Of a stretch of 64,000 nucleotides of DNA, positions 25,159-34,163 are shown piece after piece. Source of the DNA: Methanomicrobia archaeon (GTDB lineage Archaea; Methanobacteriota_B; Thermococci; Methanofastidiosales; NM3); NCBI GenBank assembly GCA_030603445.1, contig JAUVXU010000007.1, forward strand, positions 22,019 to 86,018, read 5' to 3'. Positions within the stretch are counted from its first letter, which is position 1, and the number at the start of each line of letters is the position of its first letter. The notes beneath the pieces are model-generated. The model was not told the DNA's origin, ran no database searches, and worked only from the letters and a program-made list of their open reading frames with translations. Both the position numbers and the translations under genes were made by a program.

Positions 25159-26391
25159 ATGGATAACATGTATACTGAATATTATCTTGTAGTTGATCTT
25201 GCCACTGGCGAAGCCGAGGAGATTGAACTCGAAGAGGAGTTCGTACAAGAATATGTTGGTGGAGCAAAACTAAATATGGCGCTCTACGAAGAGCACAAGG
25301 ATGGAGACCCAATTGTTCTGGGTACAGGATTACTCACTGGCACACTTGTTCCAGGTTCTTGCTTGGGCGTAATAACAGCAAAAAGTCCGGTCACCGGAAA
25401 AGTTGCTCATGCACCATTCACATGGAGCGCAGGAGCTGAACTAAAGCTGACTGGTTACTCCTTTGTCGTCATAAAGAATAAGGCTGCAAATCCAACCTAC
25501 TTGTGGTTACACGATGAGATAGCTGATTTTGTGGATGCTTCAGAACTATGGGGAAAGAACACATGGGATGCTGTTGATGTAATTAGGGATGAACAAGGAG
25601 AGGACAGGATCCAGCTTCTATCAATAGGGAAGGCAGGAGAAAATAAACTAAGCACTGCAATGATTACGAACAATTACTGGGGCACCGGAGACAGATTTGG
25701 TTTCGGAGCACTTTTCGGAGAAAAGAATCTTAAATCAGTTGCAATGAGGGGAATGGGCGAGCTTGAGGTCGACGATCCCGATGCATTTATTGAAAAAACT
25801 AAAAGTGTTTTTGATGATGTAAAATCCCAGGTAGGGGATGCAAAAGGATTAGATGCCATTGACTATGCCAAGATCCCAGCAGATCTCAAAGATGCGGCAA
25901 AGAAGCAGCTACATCGTGTTGAAGCAGACTTTAATAGTCCTCTTGCATACAAGTTCTTTCTAAAGTACAGGGAGGATCCAAGCGTCATGCTATCCACAGA
26001 TGTGGAAGAACCTGGCGTTCTTGTATCAGATCCTATTGGTTACGCAGCAATTGCAAATGCAGGTGTTGTGCCAGCTGATGCAGGAGAGGTACTAGAAGCA
26101 ATGTTCAAGTTAGGTCTTAATCCGGTAGCTGTGGCATCAAAGCTTACAGCAAAAGACAAGGCCGGCGCAATTGCAGAACTTGAGAAGTTTGCAGAGTCCT
26201 CAGAGGCTGACAAGTTTGATGCTGTATTTAGCCCAATTGCTCCAATGAGTGATAGAACCGAGGCAGCTTATATAGCGGGAATATGCCCGGTACTTGTTGC
26301 AAAGGCTGAGGCACTAAATGCAGATATCTTTGCAGAACTTGCAAGCATAGGAACAGGTCTAGACTTTAAAGCAGATGCTTTTAAAATGTAG
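25159..26391 (+). CDS. truncated aldehyde:ferredoxin oxidoreductase-like protein
   Basis: 410 residues against about 600 for AOR. The first ~200 are a clear AOR N-terminal tungstopterin domain (LATGEAEEIELEEEFVQEYVGGAKLNM; GTGLLTGTLVPG; GVITAKSPVTGKVAHAP; GEKNLKSVAMRG). The rest is helical and Ala-rich and lacks the CxxCxxxC...C cluster motif of active AORs. Only two Cys occur in the chain. It may bind pterin or act as a scaffold without redox catalysis. It is co-transcribed with the ferredoxin subunit and follows the GlcD/HdrD pair. Codon use is strongly biased, as in the three genes before it, which suggests high expression. Confidence 0.8.
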   Translation: MDNMYTEYYLVVDLATGEAEEIELEEEFVQEYVGGAKLNMALYEEHKDGDPIVLGTGLLTGTLVPGSCLGVITAKSPVTGKVAHAPFTWSAGAELKLTGYSFVVIKNKAANPTYLWLHDEIADFVDASELWGKNTWDAVDVIRDEQGEDRIQLLSIGKAGENKLSTAMITNNYWGTGDRFGFGALFGEKNLKSVAMRGMGELEVDDPDAFIEKTKSVFDDVKSQVGDAKGLDAIDYAKIPADLKDAAKKQLHRVEADFNSPLAYKFFLKYREDPSVMLSTDVEEPGVLVSDPIGYAAIANAGVVPADAGEVLEAMFKLGLNPVAVASKLTAKDKAGAIAELEKFAESSEADKFDAVFSPIAPMSDRTEAAYIAGICPVLVAKAEALNADIFAELASIGTGLDFKADAFKM

Positions 26392-26393
26392 AT

Positions 26394-26420
26394 GGGACCA
26401 TATTTTTGGTTCCTTTTTTT
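26394..26420 (+). terminator. hairpin plus T-run after AOR-like gene
   Basis: GGGACCA-TATTTT-TGGTTCC (one G-T pair) forms a 7-bp stem followed by TTTTTTT, directly after the AOR-like stop codon. It looks like a factor-independent terminator separating cluster 2 from the Hdr-Fdh operon. A TATA-like CTTTTAAAATG at about 26378-26388 could start the next transcript. Confidence 0.55.
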
Positions 26421-26441
26421 ATCTTTTTTGTGGAGTGGAGG

Positions 26442-27614
26442 GTGAAAAGCATCTCTTTGTCATTAAAGATAGGGATATTCATAGGCAAAGGCGCATCCTA
26501 TTCATGGATTTGGTTCGTAAAGACTTTTGATTTACTAGATTTCAATGAAATATACTTCATTGATGAAAGTGATGTGCTAAACGATGCTTTAACAAATTTT
26601 GATTGTTTCATTTTGCCTGGTGGAGATCCATTTCAAGTGGCCGAAGGCCTCGGCGAGATAGGTCTTACGAAAATTCGATCTTTTATAGAGTGTGGTGGAA
26701 CATATATTGGGGTTTGTGCAGGTGCTTATTTATCAATAATGTTTTGCAACAATCCAATGCCTTGGTTGAATCTTGTTGATATGCCAATCAATAACTATTC
26801 TTTGAATCCTCCCGAAGCGATACGGATGAAGTACAAGTATCTTGTGCCTTATCGCGATGGGTTTGTGTATCATCCTGTTCGGGGCCCTTTAGAAGTGTCA
26901 TGCAATGGACAGTCTTTTAAAGCGCCTTTATTTGGGGGACCACCAATGCTGGCTCCAAAAGAGAATCAATTAGCGGAGTATAAGGGCTTTGATGACAAAA
27001 CGTTGTACTTAACTAATGAAGAAGAAGCAAAAAGAACTATGTTAGGGTATGCAGCCGGAGTGAAGGTTTCAGTTGGGAAAGGCAATTTATTTCTTTTTGG
27101 CCCCCATTTTGAACATCCTAACTACCCAGAGGCAAACAAATTCTTATTTTCGCTTTTATGCACTCTGACACCATATGCAAGAGGACCTCCACGGCATGAA
27201 GTTTCTATTCTTGAGGGCAATGAATTCAAACGTTGGATAAAGAGTATAAAAAGAGAGCTTTCTTCAGCAAGAGTCATTGCTAATGGTATGACAAATCTGA
27301 GGTGGAAGATCGGGGAGAAGATATGGGAAGATGAAAAAATCATATACTTCTTGAATGAAATTTGGAAGACTGTTAAGATCTTGCAGAAATACGGTGCACT
27401 ACCCGTGGAGCGGCCTCAAGAGCTGGAAGAAAATGCAAGGAAAATACACTCCCTCCTTGCCGAGATTCATGTTTTATCCAAAGAAGGGAAAAGTACTAAT
27501 ATCCAGGCAAGCTATCTAATTGAACACACCAAAAAATTATCAAAAGGACTATTTGAATCATATTTTAATATAAAAAGAAATGAGTGGTGGACTAATGGAA
27601 GAAAAGACAGTTGA
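26442..27614 (+). CDS. BPL_N / glutamine-amidotransferase-fold protein
   Basis: About 390 residues. The ORF-track start (TTG 26406) lies in the terminator hairpin, so GTG 26442 or TTG 26457 is likelier. The first ~240 residues are a class I amidotransferase-like BPL_N domain: FILPGGDPFQVAEGL, then GGTYIGVCAGAYLS with the nucleophile-elbow Cys, and later GKGNLFLFGPHFEHP with a His. The last ~150 are helical and of unknown function (WRIGEKIW-like, long charged helices). It overlaps hdrC, so it may assist assembly or modification of the Hdr-Fdh complex. That role is inference. Confidence 0.7.
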   Translation: MKSISLSLKIGIFIGKGASYSWIWFVKTFDLLDFNEIYFIDESDVLNDALTNFDCFILPGGDPFQVAEGLGEIGLTKIRSFIECGGTYIGVCAGAYLSIMFCNNPMPWLNLVDMPINNYSLNPPEAIRMKYKYLVPYRDGFVYHPVRGPLEVSCNGQSFKAPLFGGPPMLAPKENQLAEYKGFDDKTLYLTNEEEAKRTMLGYAAGVKVSVGKGNLFLFGPHFEHPNYPEANKFLFSLLCTLTPYARGPPRHEVSILEGNEFKRWIKSIKRELSSARVIANGMTNLRWKIGEKIWEDEKIIYFLNEIWKTVKILQKYGALPVERPQELEENARKIHSLLAEIHVLSKEGKSTNIQASYLIEHTKKLSKGLFESYFNIKRNEWWTNGRKDS

Positions 27615-28083
27615 AAGCATTGTGAATGAGGGGCGCGCGTATGCTTGCATACAATGCGGCAAGTGTACCGGGTCATGTCCTTCAGGAAGGGAATGTGGTC
27701 TAAGGACGCGAAAAGTCATACATATGGCCAGGCTTGGTATGGACATATATAAAACGGAAGAGCTATGGGACTGTACTACATGTTATACATGTCAGGAACG
27801 ATGCCCAAAAGACGTTAAGATAACAGATATTATAATAGAACTGCGAAATATGGCAGTTAAGAATAGTTTCTATCCGACAATGGCCGAGGTACCAAAAATA
27901 ATTATCCAAAATCTATATTCTACTGGAAATGGACAACCGTTGTCCCCAGAAGTATCCAAGATACGCTCTATCATAGGCTTGAATAAGGAACCATTGGATG
28001 CTTCCACAAATAAGGATACACTTAAAAAATTCCAGAAACTTCTTGATGGATTGCCACTCATGCAATGGGGGGAAACACAATGA
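27595..28083 (+). CDS. hdrC: heterodisulfide reductase subunit C (cluster 3)
   Basis: 162 residues from ATG 27595 behind GTGGTGG (ATG 27580 overlaps that site). Both [4Fe-4S] motifs are intact: CIQCGKCTGSCPSGR and CTTCYTCQERCPK. It is a typical full-length HdrC. The start lies inside the end of the BPL_N gene, and the stop overlaps hdrB as ATGA. It carries electrons from HdrA to HdrB in the bifurcating complex. Confidence 0.95.
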   Translation: MEEKTVESIVNEGRAYACIQCGKCTGSCPSGRECGLRTRKVIHMARLGMDIYKTEELWDCTTCYTCQERCPKDVKITDIIIELRNMAVKNSFYPTMAEVPKIIIQNLYSTGNGQPLSPEVSKIRSIIGLNKEPLDASTNKDTLKKFQKLLDGLPLMQWGETQ

Positions 28084-28955
28084 AATATGCATTTTTCCCT
28101 GGCTGTATCGCTAAGAATGTCTATCCTGGAATAGAGAAGGCCACACGATTAGTATCTGCTAAGCTTGGCATTGACTTAGTTGATTATGAATATTCCTGTT
28201 GTCCACCACCAGGTGTTATTGCCTGTTATGATAAGGACTCGTGGTTAACACTTGGCGCACGCAATCTTTCATTATCAGAAAAAGATAATCATGATATCAT
28301 GACAATTTGTGCAGGATGTTATGGTACACTGCATAACGTTTGGCATACGCTAAAACAAGACCAAGATAAAATGGAATTTGTGAACGAGCATCTTTCCCGT
28401 ATTGATACAGAATATAAGGGGAATATTAGGCCTGTTCATTTTGTTGATTTACTTTCAAAAATGAGAGATGAAATCAAGCAGAATAAGGAGATTGATTTAG
28501 ATTTTAGAGTGGCTGTGCATTATGGCTGCCACTATCTTAAACCCTCTGATGTAACAGGGGAAAACAGCGAGGCGCCTAAAATTCTCGATGAAATAGTGTC
28601 GCTTCTTGGATGCGAGAGCGTTCCTTTCAAGGACCGTCTTACGTGCTGTGGTGCAGGAGGGGGCGTAATGAGCGGGGAACCAGATCTCTCTCTTAAGATA
28701 ATAGATCGTAAATTGAAGAATATTGAAAAAGCAGATGTGGATTGTATAATAAATATTTGTTCTTTTTGCCACATGAACTTTGACCAGAGCCAGAAGAAGT
28801 TGCATGCATATGATATACCTGTGCTTCATCTCAACCAATTACTTGGTCTTGCTTTTGGATTCAAGCATAAGCATCTGGGCCTTCATACGAATCTGGTGTC
28901 GACTCGTGACATAGTAAAGAAGGTTAAGGGCGCAAAAAGGGAGTCGATGAAATGA
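28080..28955 (+). CDS. hdrB: heterodisulfide reductase subunit B (cluster 3)
   Basis: 291 residues from ATG 28080 (GGGGGG nine bases upstream; the ORF-track start at 28065 is in the Shine-Dalgarno). Both CCG domains are complete: FFPGC...SCCPPPG...CAGCYG and HYGCHYL...TCCGAGGG...CSFCHM. It should carry the noncubane clusters that reduce CoM-S-S-CoB. The stop overlaps the hdrA start by four bases. Confidence 0.95.
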   Translation: MKYAFFPGCIAKNVYPGIEKATRLVSAKLGIDLVDYEYSCCPPPGVIACYDKDSWLTLGARNLSLSEKDNHDIMTICAGCYGTLHNVWHTLKQDQDKMEFVNEHLSRIDTEYKGNIRPVHFVDLLSKMRDEIKQNKEIDLDFRVAVHYGCHYLKPSDVTGENSEAPKILDEIVSLLGCESVPFKDRLTCCGAGGGVMSGEPDLSLKIIDRKLKNIEKADVDCIINICSFCHMNFDQSQKKLHAYDIPVLHLNQLLGLAFGFKHKHLGLHTNLVSTRDIVKKVKGAKRESMK

Positions 28956-30901
28956 AAGTAGGCGTGTACATTTGTCATTGTGGGGTTAATATTGCAAATA
29001 TGGTTGATATCCCAAAAGTTGTTGAGGCGATAAGTGGCCAAACTAATGTTGCTGTTTGCAAAGAATACCAGTACATGTGTTCTGATCCTGGCCAAAACAT
29101 GATAAGAAAGGATATTGAGGATATGGGGTTAGATCGTGTGGTAGTTGCCGCATGTTCTCCTCGTATGCATGAACCTACGTTTAGGGCGACAGTAGCTGAC
29201 GCTGGCATGAACCCCTATTGTTTTGAGATGGCTAACATCCGTGAGCAGTGTTCATGGGTGCACGAGGATAAAGAAGAAGCTACGCAAAAAGCTATAGACC
29301 TTGTAAAGAGCTCTGTTGCGAGAGCATCACTTCTTGAGCCACTACAAAGCACCGAGATACCTGTGACCCACAGCGCGCTTGTCATAGGTGGCGGAATTGC
29401 AGGCATACAGGCTGCACTTGATATTGCTAATTCAGGATTTAAGACATACCTTGTAGAGAAGGAACCATCTATTGGTGGACGCATGGCACAATTTGATAAG
29501 ACATTTCCAACACTGGACTGTGCCGCATGCATCCTGACACCAAAAATGGTGGATGTTGCCCGTCATCCTAACATAGATCTTTTGACCTATAGCGAGGTTG
29601 AGCATATCGATGGGTCTATTGGCAACTTCCATGTGCAAATTAAGAAGAAGCCACGATACGTTGATCCTGACCTGTGCACAGGATGTGGCCTATGTGCGGA
29701 AGCATGCCGCTTGAAAGGGCGCATCTCTTCAGAGTTTGATATGGGTATTGGAAAGCGTGGTGCAATATACGTTCCTTTTCCACAGGCAGTGCCTTTGCTA
29801 TATACCATAGATCCTGAGAATTGTTTGTTATTAAAACACGGCAAATGCGGAAAATCACCAAAATGCGAAGATATATGTGATCCTGGAGCCATTCGTTTTG
29901 ACCAGGAAGAGGAACATATAGATATTGATGTGGGTGCAATCGTTGTTGCCACAGGTTATAATGAATTCTCTCCTGTTGTAAAAGAGGAGTATGGATACGG
30001 TAAGTTCAAGAACGTTATGACTGGGCTTGAACTAGAGCGTATATTCTCCCCATCAGGACCAACAGGCGGTAATCCAATAATCAATGGCACCGAACCAAAG
30101 AATATCGTTTTTATCTCTTGTGTAGGTTCACGCGACAAACGCATAGGGAATCCTTACTGTTCACGTGTTTGTTGCATGTATATTGCAAAACAGGCGCATT
30201 TGCTAAAGGAGAAGATCCCTGATGCCAATATCACAGTAATGTATACAGATATGCGGGCTTTTGGTAAAGGCTATGAAGAGTTCTACGAACGTGTACAAAA
30301 AGAAGGCATAAGATACAGAAGGGGAAATGCTGCTGAGGTGTATGAAGAGGATGACCTGCTTTTTGTGCGTGCAGAGGATACACTTCTTGGTGAACCTTAT
30401 GAACTGCCTGCTGATTTGGTTGTCTTGGGAACAGGCCTTGTGCCTTCCCCTGATGCAGATTCTATAGGACAAATGTTGCACTTATCACGAAGTGCTGACA
30501 AGTTCTTTTTAGAGGCGCATCCAAAACTCCGCCCAGTTGATACTGTCATTGATGGTGTTTTCTTGGCAGGTGCGGCTCAAGGGCCAAAGGATATCCCTGA
30601 CTCGGTCGCACAGGCATCAGGTGCTGCTTCACATGTTGTCAATCTATTAGTTAAAGAGAAGATACATGCCGAACCTATCATCGCTGAGATAAATGAGGAT
30701 GCCTGCGTAGGATGTAAGACTTGCATTGTACTTTGCCCGTATGAGGCCCCCTTGTATGACGATGAGAAGAAAGTCGTGACAATCAATCGTGCTGTCTGCA
30801 AAGGATGTGGAAGCTGTGCTGCAGCATGCCCTTCTGGTTCTATAAAGATGAATCATTTCAAGAACGAACAGATAGTTGCACAGATACTTGAGGTGATCTA
30901 A
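28952..30901 (+). CDS. hdrA: heterodisulfide reductase subunit A (cluster 3)
   Basis: 649 residues, the standard single HdrA. N-terminal domain (VGVYICHCGVNIANMVD); FAD domain (GGGIAGIQAALDIANSG; TLDCAACILTPKM); inserted ferredoxin (CTGCGLCAEACR; CGKSPKCEDIC); C-terminal ferredoxin (CVGCKTCIVLCP; CKGCGSCAAACP). It carries the bifurcating FAD that splits electron pairs between the heterodisulfide and ferredoxin. Unlike cluster 1 it is not duplicated, which gives a useful internal comparison. The next gene begins directly after its stop codon. Confidence 0.95.
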   Translation: MKVGVYICHCGVNIANMVDIPKVVEAISGQTNVAVCKEYQYMCSDPGQNMIRKDIEDMGLDRVVVAACSPRMHEPTFRATVADAGMNPYCFEMANIREQCSWVHEDKEEATQKAIDLVKSSVARASLLEPLQSTEIPVTHSALVIGGGIAGIQAALDIANSGFKTYLVEKEPSIGGRMAQFDKTFPTLDCAACILTPKMVDVARHPNIDLLTYSEVEHIDGSIGNFHVQIKKKPRYVDPDLCTGCGLCAEACRLKGRISSEFDMGIGKRGAIYVPFPQAVPLLYTIDPENCLLLKHGKCGKSPKCEDICDPGAIRFDQEEEHIDIDVGAIVVATGYNEFSPVVKEEYGYGKFKNVMTGLELERIFSPSGPTGGNPIINGTEPKNIVFISCVGSRDKRIGNPYCSRVCCMYIAKQAHLLKEKIPDANITVMYTDMRAFGKGYEEFYERVQKEGIRYRRGNAAEVYEEDDLLFVRAEDTLLGEPYELPADLVVLGTGLVPSPDADSIGQMLHLSRSADKFFLEAHPKLRPVDTVIDGVFLAGAAQGPKDIPDSVAQASGAASHVVNLLVKEKIHAEPIIAEINEDACVGCKTCIVLCPYEAPLYDDEKKVVTINRAVCKGCGSCAAACPSGSIKMNHFKNEQIVAQILEVI

Positions 30902-31333
30902 ATGACAGAGGAATTTAAACCTAAAATTGTTGGTTTTTTATGTAACTGGTGTTGTTACGCAGGTGCAGATATGGCAGGAACATCACGCATGAAGTATCCT
31001 TCGAATATCCGTATTATACGCGTAATGTGTTCTTCGCGCATAAATACTGAGATGATAATAAAAGCATTTCAAACAGGTGCGGACGCCGTATTTATCGGCG
31101 GATGCCATTTTGGGGACTGCCATTACGTAGATGGAAATTATCGCACTAAAAAACGCATCGATGTATTGAAGCGTCTGCTTTCTCACATGGGTATAGAGCA
31201 GGAACGCCTGCGCCTGGAATGGGTCTCGGCTGCAGAAGGCGAGAAGTTTTCCAAGACTATGGCTGAATTTACCGATACGATAACATCCTTAGGCCCGAGT
31301 CCATTAAGGGAAATAAAAGAGGAGGCGATTTAG
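30902..31333 (+). CDS. mvhD: MvhD-like [2Fe-2S] subunit (cluster 3)
   Basis: 143 residues, closely similar to the cluster 1 MvhD. It has [21 protein letters not shown] and GCHFGDCHYVDGN. It connects HdrA with the formate-oxidising module. Four genes follow each other with no gap here: hdrA, mvhD, FeS subunit and fdhA. The sequence similarity of the two MvhD copies supports an old duplication of the whole block. Confidence 0.95.
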   Translation: MTEEFKPKIVGFLCNWCCYAGADMAGTSRMKYPSNIRIIRVMCSSRINTEMIIKAFQTGADAVFIGGCHFGDCHYVDGNYRTKKRIDVLKRLLSHMGIEQERLRLEWVSAAEGEKFSKTMAEFTDTITSLGPSPLREIKEEAI

Positions 31334-32110
31334 ATGGAGCCTGAACTTAGAGATTACGTCGGAGAATTACTAGATTCAGGGACCGTTGCCGGAGTTTTGG
31401 CACTAAAGGATGAATTAGGTGCAGTTAAACCATACTTGTTCACAAAAAATAATGAGATTGGCGATCTGGTTCTAACTTCAAAATACCCATTGGCATCTGT
31501 TATGTCAATGTTACAAAAGGAAGATCCATCAATCAAACTTGCTATAGTATGCCGAGGTTGCGATGAAAGGGCACTTATAGAGTTGGCAAAGAGAAATCAG
31601 ATCAATTTGGATAATATTGTCTTTGTCGGCATACCGTGTGATGAGGAAATGGCAGATAAATGCAACTGTTTACAACCATACCCTAAAGAGATAGTAACTG
31701 GTGAGAAACTTAGTAATTGGGTCCCTAAAAACAATTATGAGGATTTCAAAAACATGAGCACCGAAGAAAAGCTGATATTTTGGAAGGGGCAACTTGAGAA
31801 ATGTAATAAGTGTTATGGTTGCAGAAATGCATGCCCGCTATGTTTTTGCAGTGATTGTGAACTTGAGAACGCTTTGTGGGTAAAACATGGCCGTTTGCCT
31901 CCAGAGTTTCCTATATATCACGTGATTAGAGCATTTCATCTGGCAGGAAAATGTGTTGGGTGTGGGGAATGTGAAAATGCATGTCCCGTAGGCATACCTT
32001 TGATGACACTAAACCACCTCTTAAGGGAAGATATAAAAGATTTATTTGGGTATATGACAGGGCAGGATATCGAAGATGAGAATCCAATAAACACAAAGGA
32101 GGAATACTAA
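31334..32110 (+). CDS. short FdhB/FrhB-like Fe-S subunit (cluster 3)
   Basis: 258 residues with a GAGGAGGCGAT ribosome site. It has a reduced FrhB-like N-terminal part (LAIVCRGCDERALIELAKRNQI), then two clusters, CNKCYGCRNACPLCFC and CVGCGECENACPVGIP. It is 127 residues shorter than the cluster 1 homologue and lacks the SGGxVT F420/FAD region. It therefore likely passes electrons from FdhA to MvhD/HdrA without F420. The usual FdhB of F420-dependent formate dehydrogenase is longer. Confidence 0.85.
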   Translation: MEPELRDYVGELLDSGTVAGVLALKDELGAVKPYLFTKNNEIGDLVLTSKYPLASVMSMLQKEDPSIKLAIVCRGCDERALIELAKRNQINLDNIVFVGIPCDEEMADKCNCLQPYPKEIVTGEKLSNWVPKNNYEDFKNMSTEEKLIFWKGQLEKCNKCYGCRNACPLCFCSDCELENALWVKHGRLPPEFPIYHVIRAFHLAGKCVGCGECENACPVGIPLMTLNHLLREDIKDLFGYMTGQDIEDENPINTKEEY

Positions 32111-34162
32111 ATGAAGTATGACAATATTCTTACGACTTGCCCATATTGTGGATGTGGTTGCAAATATTATATTCAAGTCATCAACGGAGTTGCAAAAGGT
32201 GTTATGCCATGTAAGGAAGACCCCGTTAGTGAGGGCAAATTATGTATTAAAGGATGGAACGTTGTTGACTTTGTATATAGTGAAGGTAGACTTACAAAAC
32301 CTCTTATTAAGGAAAATGGTAAATTTCGTGAAGCGTCATGGGATGAGGCATATAATTTAATTGTTTCTAAATTTAAGAAGATAAAGGAGCAGCATGGTCC
32401 ACAGGCATTTGGCCTGTTATCTTCTGCCAAGACGACTAACGAAGAGAACTACCTCATGCAGAAGTTTGCGCGCAGCATAATTGTTACCAATAATGTTGAT
32501 CACTGTGCTCGCTTATGTCATGCATCTACGGTTGCAGGTCTTGCAGCAGCATTCGGGAGCGGGGCAATGACTAATAGCATACCTGAATTTGAAGATGCCG
32601 ACTGTTTCTTGATAACAGGGTCAAATACAACAGAGCAACATCCGCTTATTGGTTCACGCATCCTTCGTGCAAAGGAGAGGGGAGCAAAGATAATTCTTGT
32701 AGATCCCAGATTGATACAATTAGCAAAGTTTGCTGATATTCACTTAAGACAAAAGCCAGGAACCGATGTGGCATGGCTCAATGGACTCATGTACGTCATA
32801 ATAAAAGATGGTTTAGTCGATGAGGAGTTTGTGAAAAATCGCACCGAAAACTACGAGAAATTAAAAAAAGAAGTGATGAACTACCCACCTGAAAAGGTGG
32901 AGGAGATAACAGGTGTCCCAAAAGAAGATATAATCTCTGCGGCCCATATATTTGGCAATGCCAAGACTGCTTCTATAATTTATAGCATGGGTATCACTCA
33001 ACACACAACAGGAGTTGATAACGTGAAGTCTTGCGCAAATCTTGCCATGATAACAGGAAATATGGGCAAGGCATGTACAGGTGTAAACCCACTAAGGGGA
33101 CAAAACAATGTACAAGGCGCATGCGATCTTGGGGCACTTCCAAATGTGTTTCCTGGCTACCAGGCAGTGGCAAATGGAGAATTTAGGGAAAAATTCGAGA
33201 AAGCCTGGAAAATGGATGATAAAATTCCAGAAAACGTTGGGTTAACTGTAGTAGAGATGACAAACGAAGCCCATGCTGGAAATATCAAGTGCCTATATAT
33301 TATGGGCGAAAATCCAATGGTATCAGATCCGGATATTAATCATGTTAAAGAGAGTTTGGAATCGTTGGATTTTCTTGTGGTGCAGGACATATTCCTCACC
33401 GAGACCGCCGAGCTTGCCGATGTAGTCCTTCCTGGAACATCGTTCCTTGAGAAGGATGGCACATTTACCGGAACTGATCGCAGGGTTCAAAGGGTGCGCA
33501 AGGCTATTGAACCTTTAGGAGAATCCAAACCAGATTGGCTTATTATATCCGAACTTGCTAGCAGGATGGGATCATCAGCCTTTGAATATAACTCGCCAAA
33601 GGAAATACAAGACGAGATTGCTTCATTAACGCCGCTTTACGGGGGGATATCCTATGAGCGACTAGATGATCTCGGGTATTTACAATGGCCTTGCTTAGAC
33701 AAAGATCATAAAGGGACCGTATTTTTACACAAAGGTAAATTTACCAGAGGCCTTGGATGTTTCTTTCCTATAACGTATAAACCACCAGCTGAGCTTCCAG
33801 ACAAAGAATACCCTTTTACTTTGACAACCGGGCGAATATTGTTCCATTTTCATACTGGAACGATGACGCGCTGTGTGCCAAAGCTTGACAAAGAGGTGCC
33901 AACTGGATACGTTGAGATACATCCTGTCGATGCTGATAGGCTAGGAATCAAAGATGGTGAAATTATAAAAGTAAGCACAAGAAGAGGAACAATTAATATT
34001 CCCGCATACATCACAAGAAAAGTTCCAGAAAAAATAGTGTTTATACCGTTCCACTTCAAAGAATGTGCTGCAAATATTTTAACAAATCCTGCACTAGACC
34101 CAATAGCAAAGATACCTGAATTAAAAGTCTGTGCCTGTAAAGTAGAGTCAATAGGTGAATAA
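32111..34162 (+). CDS. fdhA: formate dehydrogenase alpha subunit (Cys type)
   Basis: 683 residues, the normal length. [4Fe-4S] ligands C10, C13, C17 and C45 (CPYCGCGC...KLCIKG). The active-site segment is NVDHCARLCHASTVAGL, with Cys136 in the place of selenocysteine and the neighbouring His kept. The molybdopterin motifs (GSNTTEQHPL; VDPRLIQLA; MGENPMVSDPD; C-terminal TTGRILFHFHTGTMTR) are present. It oxidises formate to CO2, or the reverse. Placed after hdrCBA-mvhD, it would feed formate electrons into the bifurcating complex, as known for Fdh-Hdr complexes of some methanogens. Confidence 0.95.
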   Translation: MKYDNILTTCPYCGCGCKYYIQVINGVAKGVMPCKEDPVSEGKLCIKGWNVVDFVYSEGRLTKPLIKENGKFREASWDEAYNLIVSKFKKIKEQHGPQAFGLLSSAKTTNEENYLMQKFARSIIVTNNVDHCARLCHASTVAGLAAAFGSGAMTNSIPEFEDADCFLITGSNTTEQHPLIGSRILRAKERGAKIILVDPRLIQLAKFADIHLRQKPGTDVAWLNGLMYVIIKDGLVDEEFVKNRTENYEKLKKEVMNYPPEKVEEITGVPKEDIISAAHIFGNAKTASIIYSMGITQHTTGVDNVKSCANLAMITGNMGKACTGVNPLRGQNNVQGACDLGALPNVFPGYQAVANGEFREKFEKAWKMDDKIPENVGLTVVEMTNEAHAGNIKCLYIMGENPMVSDPDINHVKESLESLDFLVVQDIFLTETAELADVVLPGTSFLEKDGTFTGTDRRVQRVRKAIEPLGESKPDWLIISELASRMGSSAFEYNSPKEIQDEIASLTPLYGGISYERLDDLGYLQWPCLDKDHKGTVFLHKGKFTRGLGCFFPITYKPPAELPDKEYPFTLTTGRILFHFHTGTMTRCVPKLDKEVPTGYVEIHPVDADRLGIKDGEIIKVSTRRGTINIPAYITRKVPEKIVFIPFHFKECAANILTNPALDPIAKIPELKVCACKVESIGE

Positions 34163-34163
34163 G

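Noticed and set aside
32501-32530. Possible selenocysteine in FdhA
   Set aside because: The codon at the active-site position is TGT (Cys) and not TGA, so no recoding is needed.
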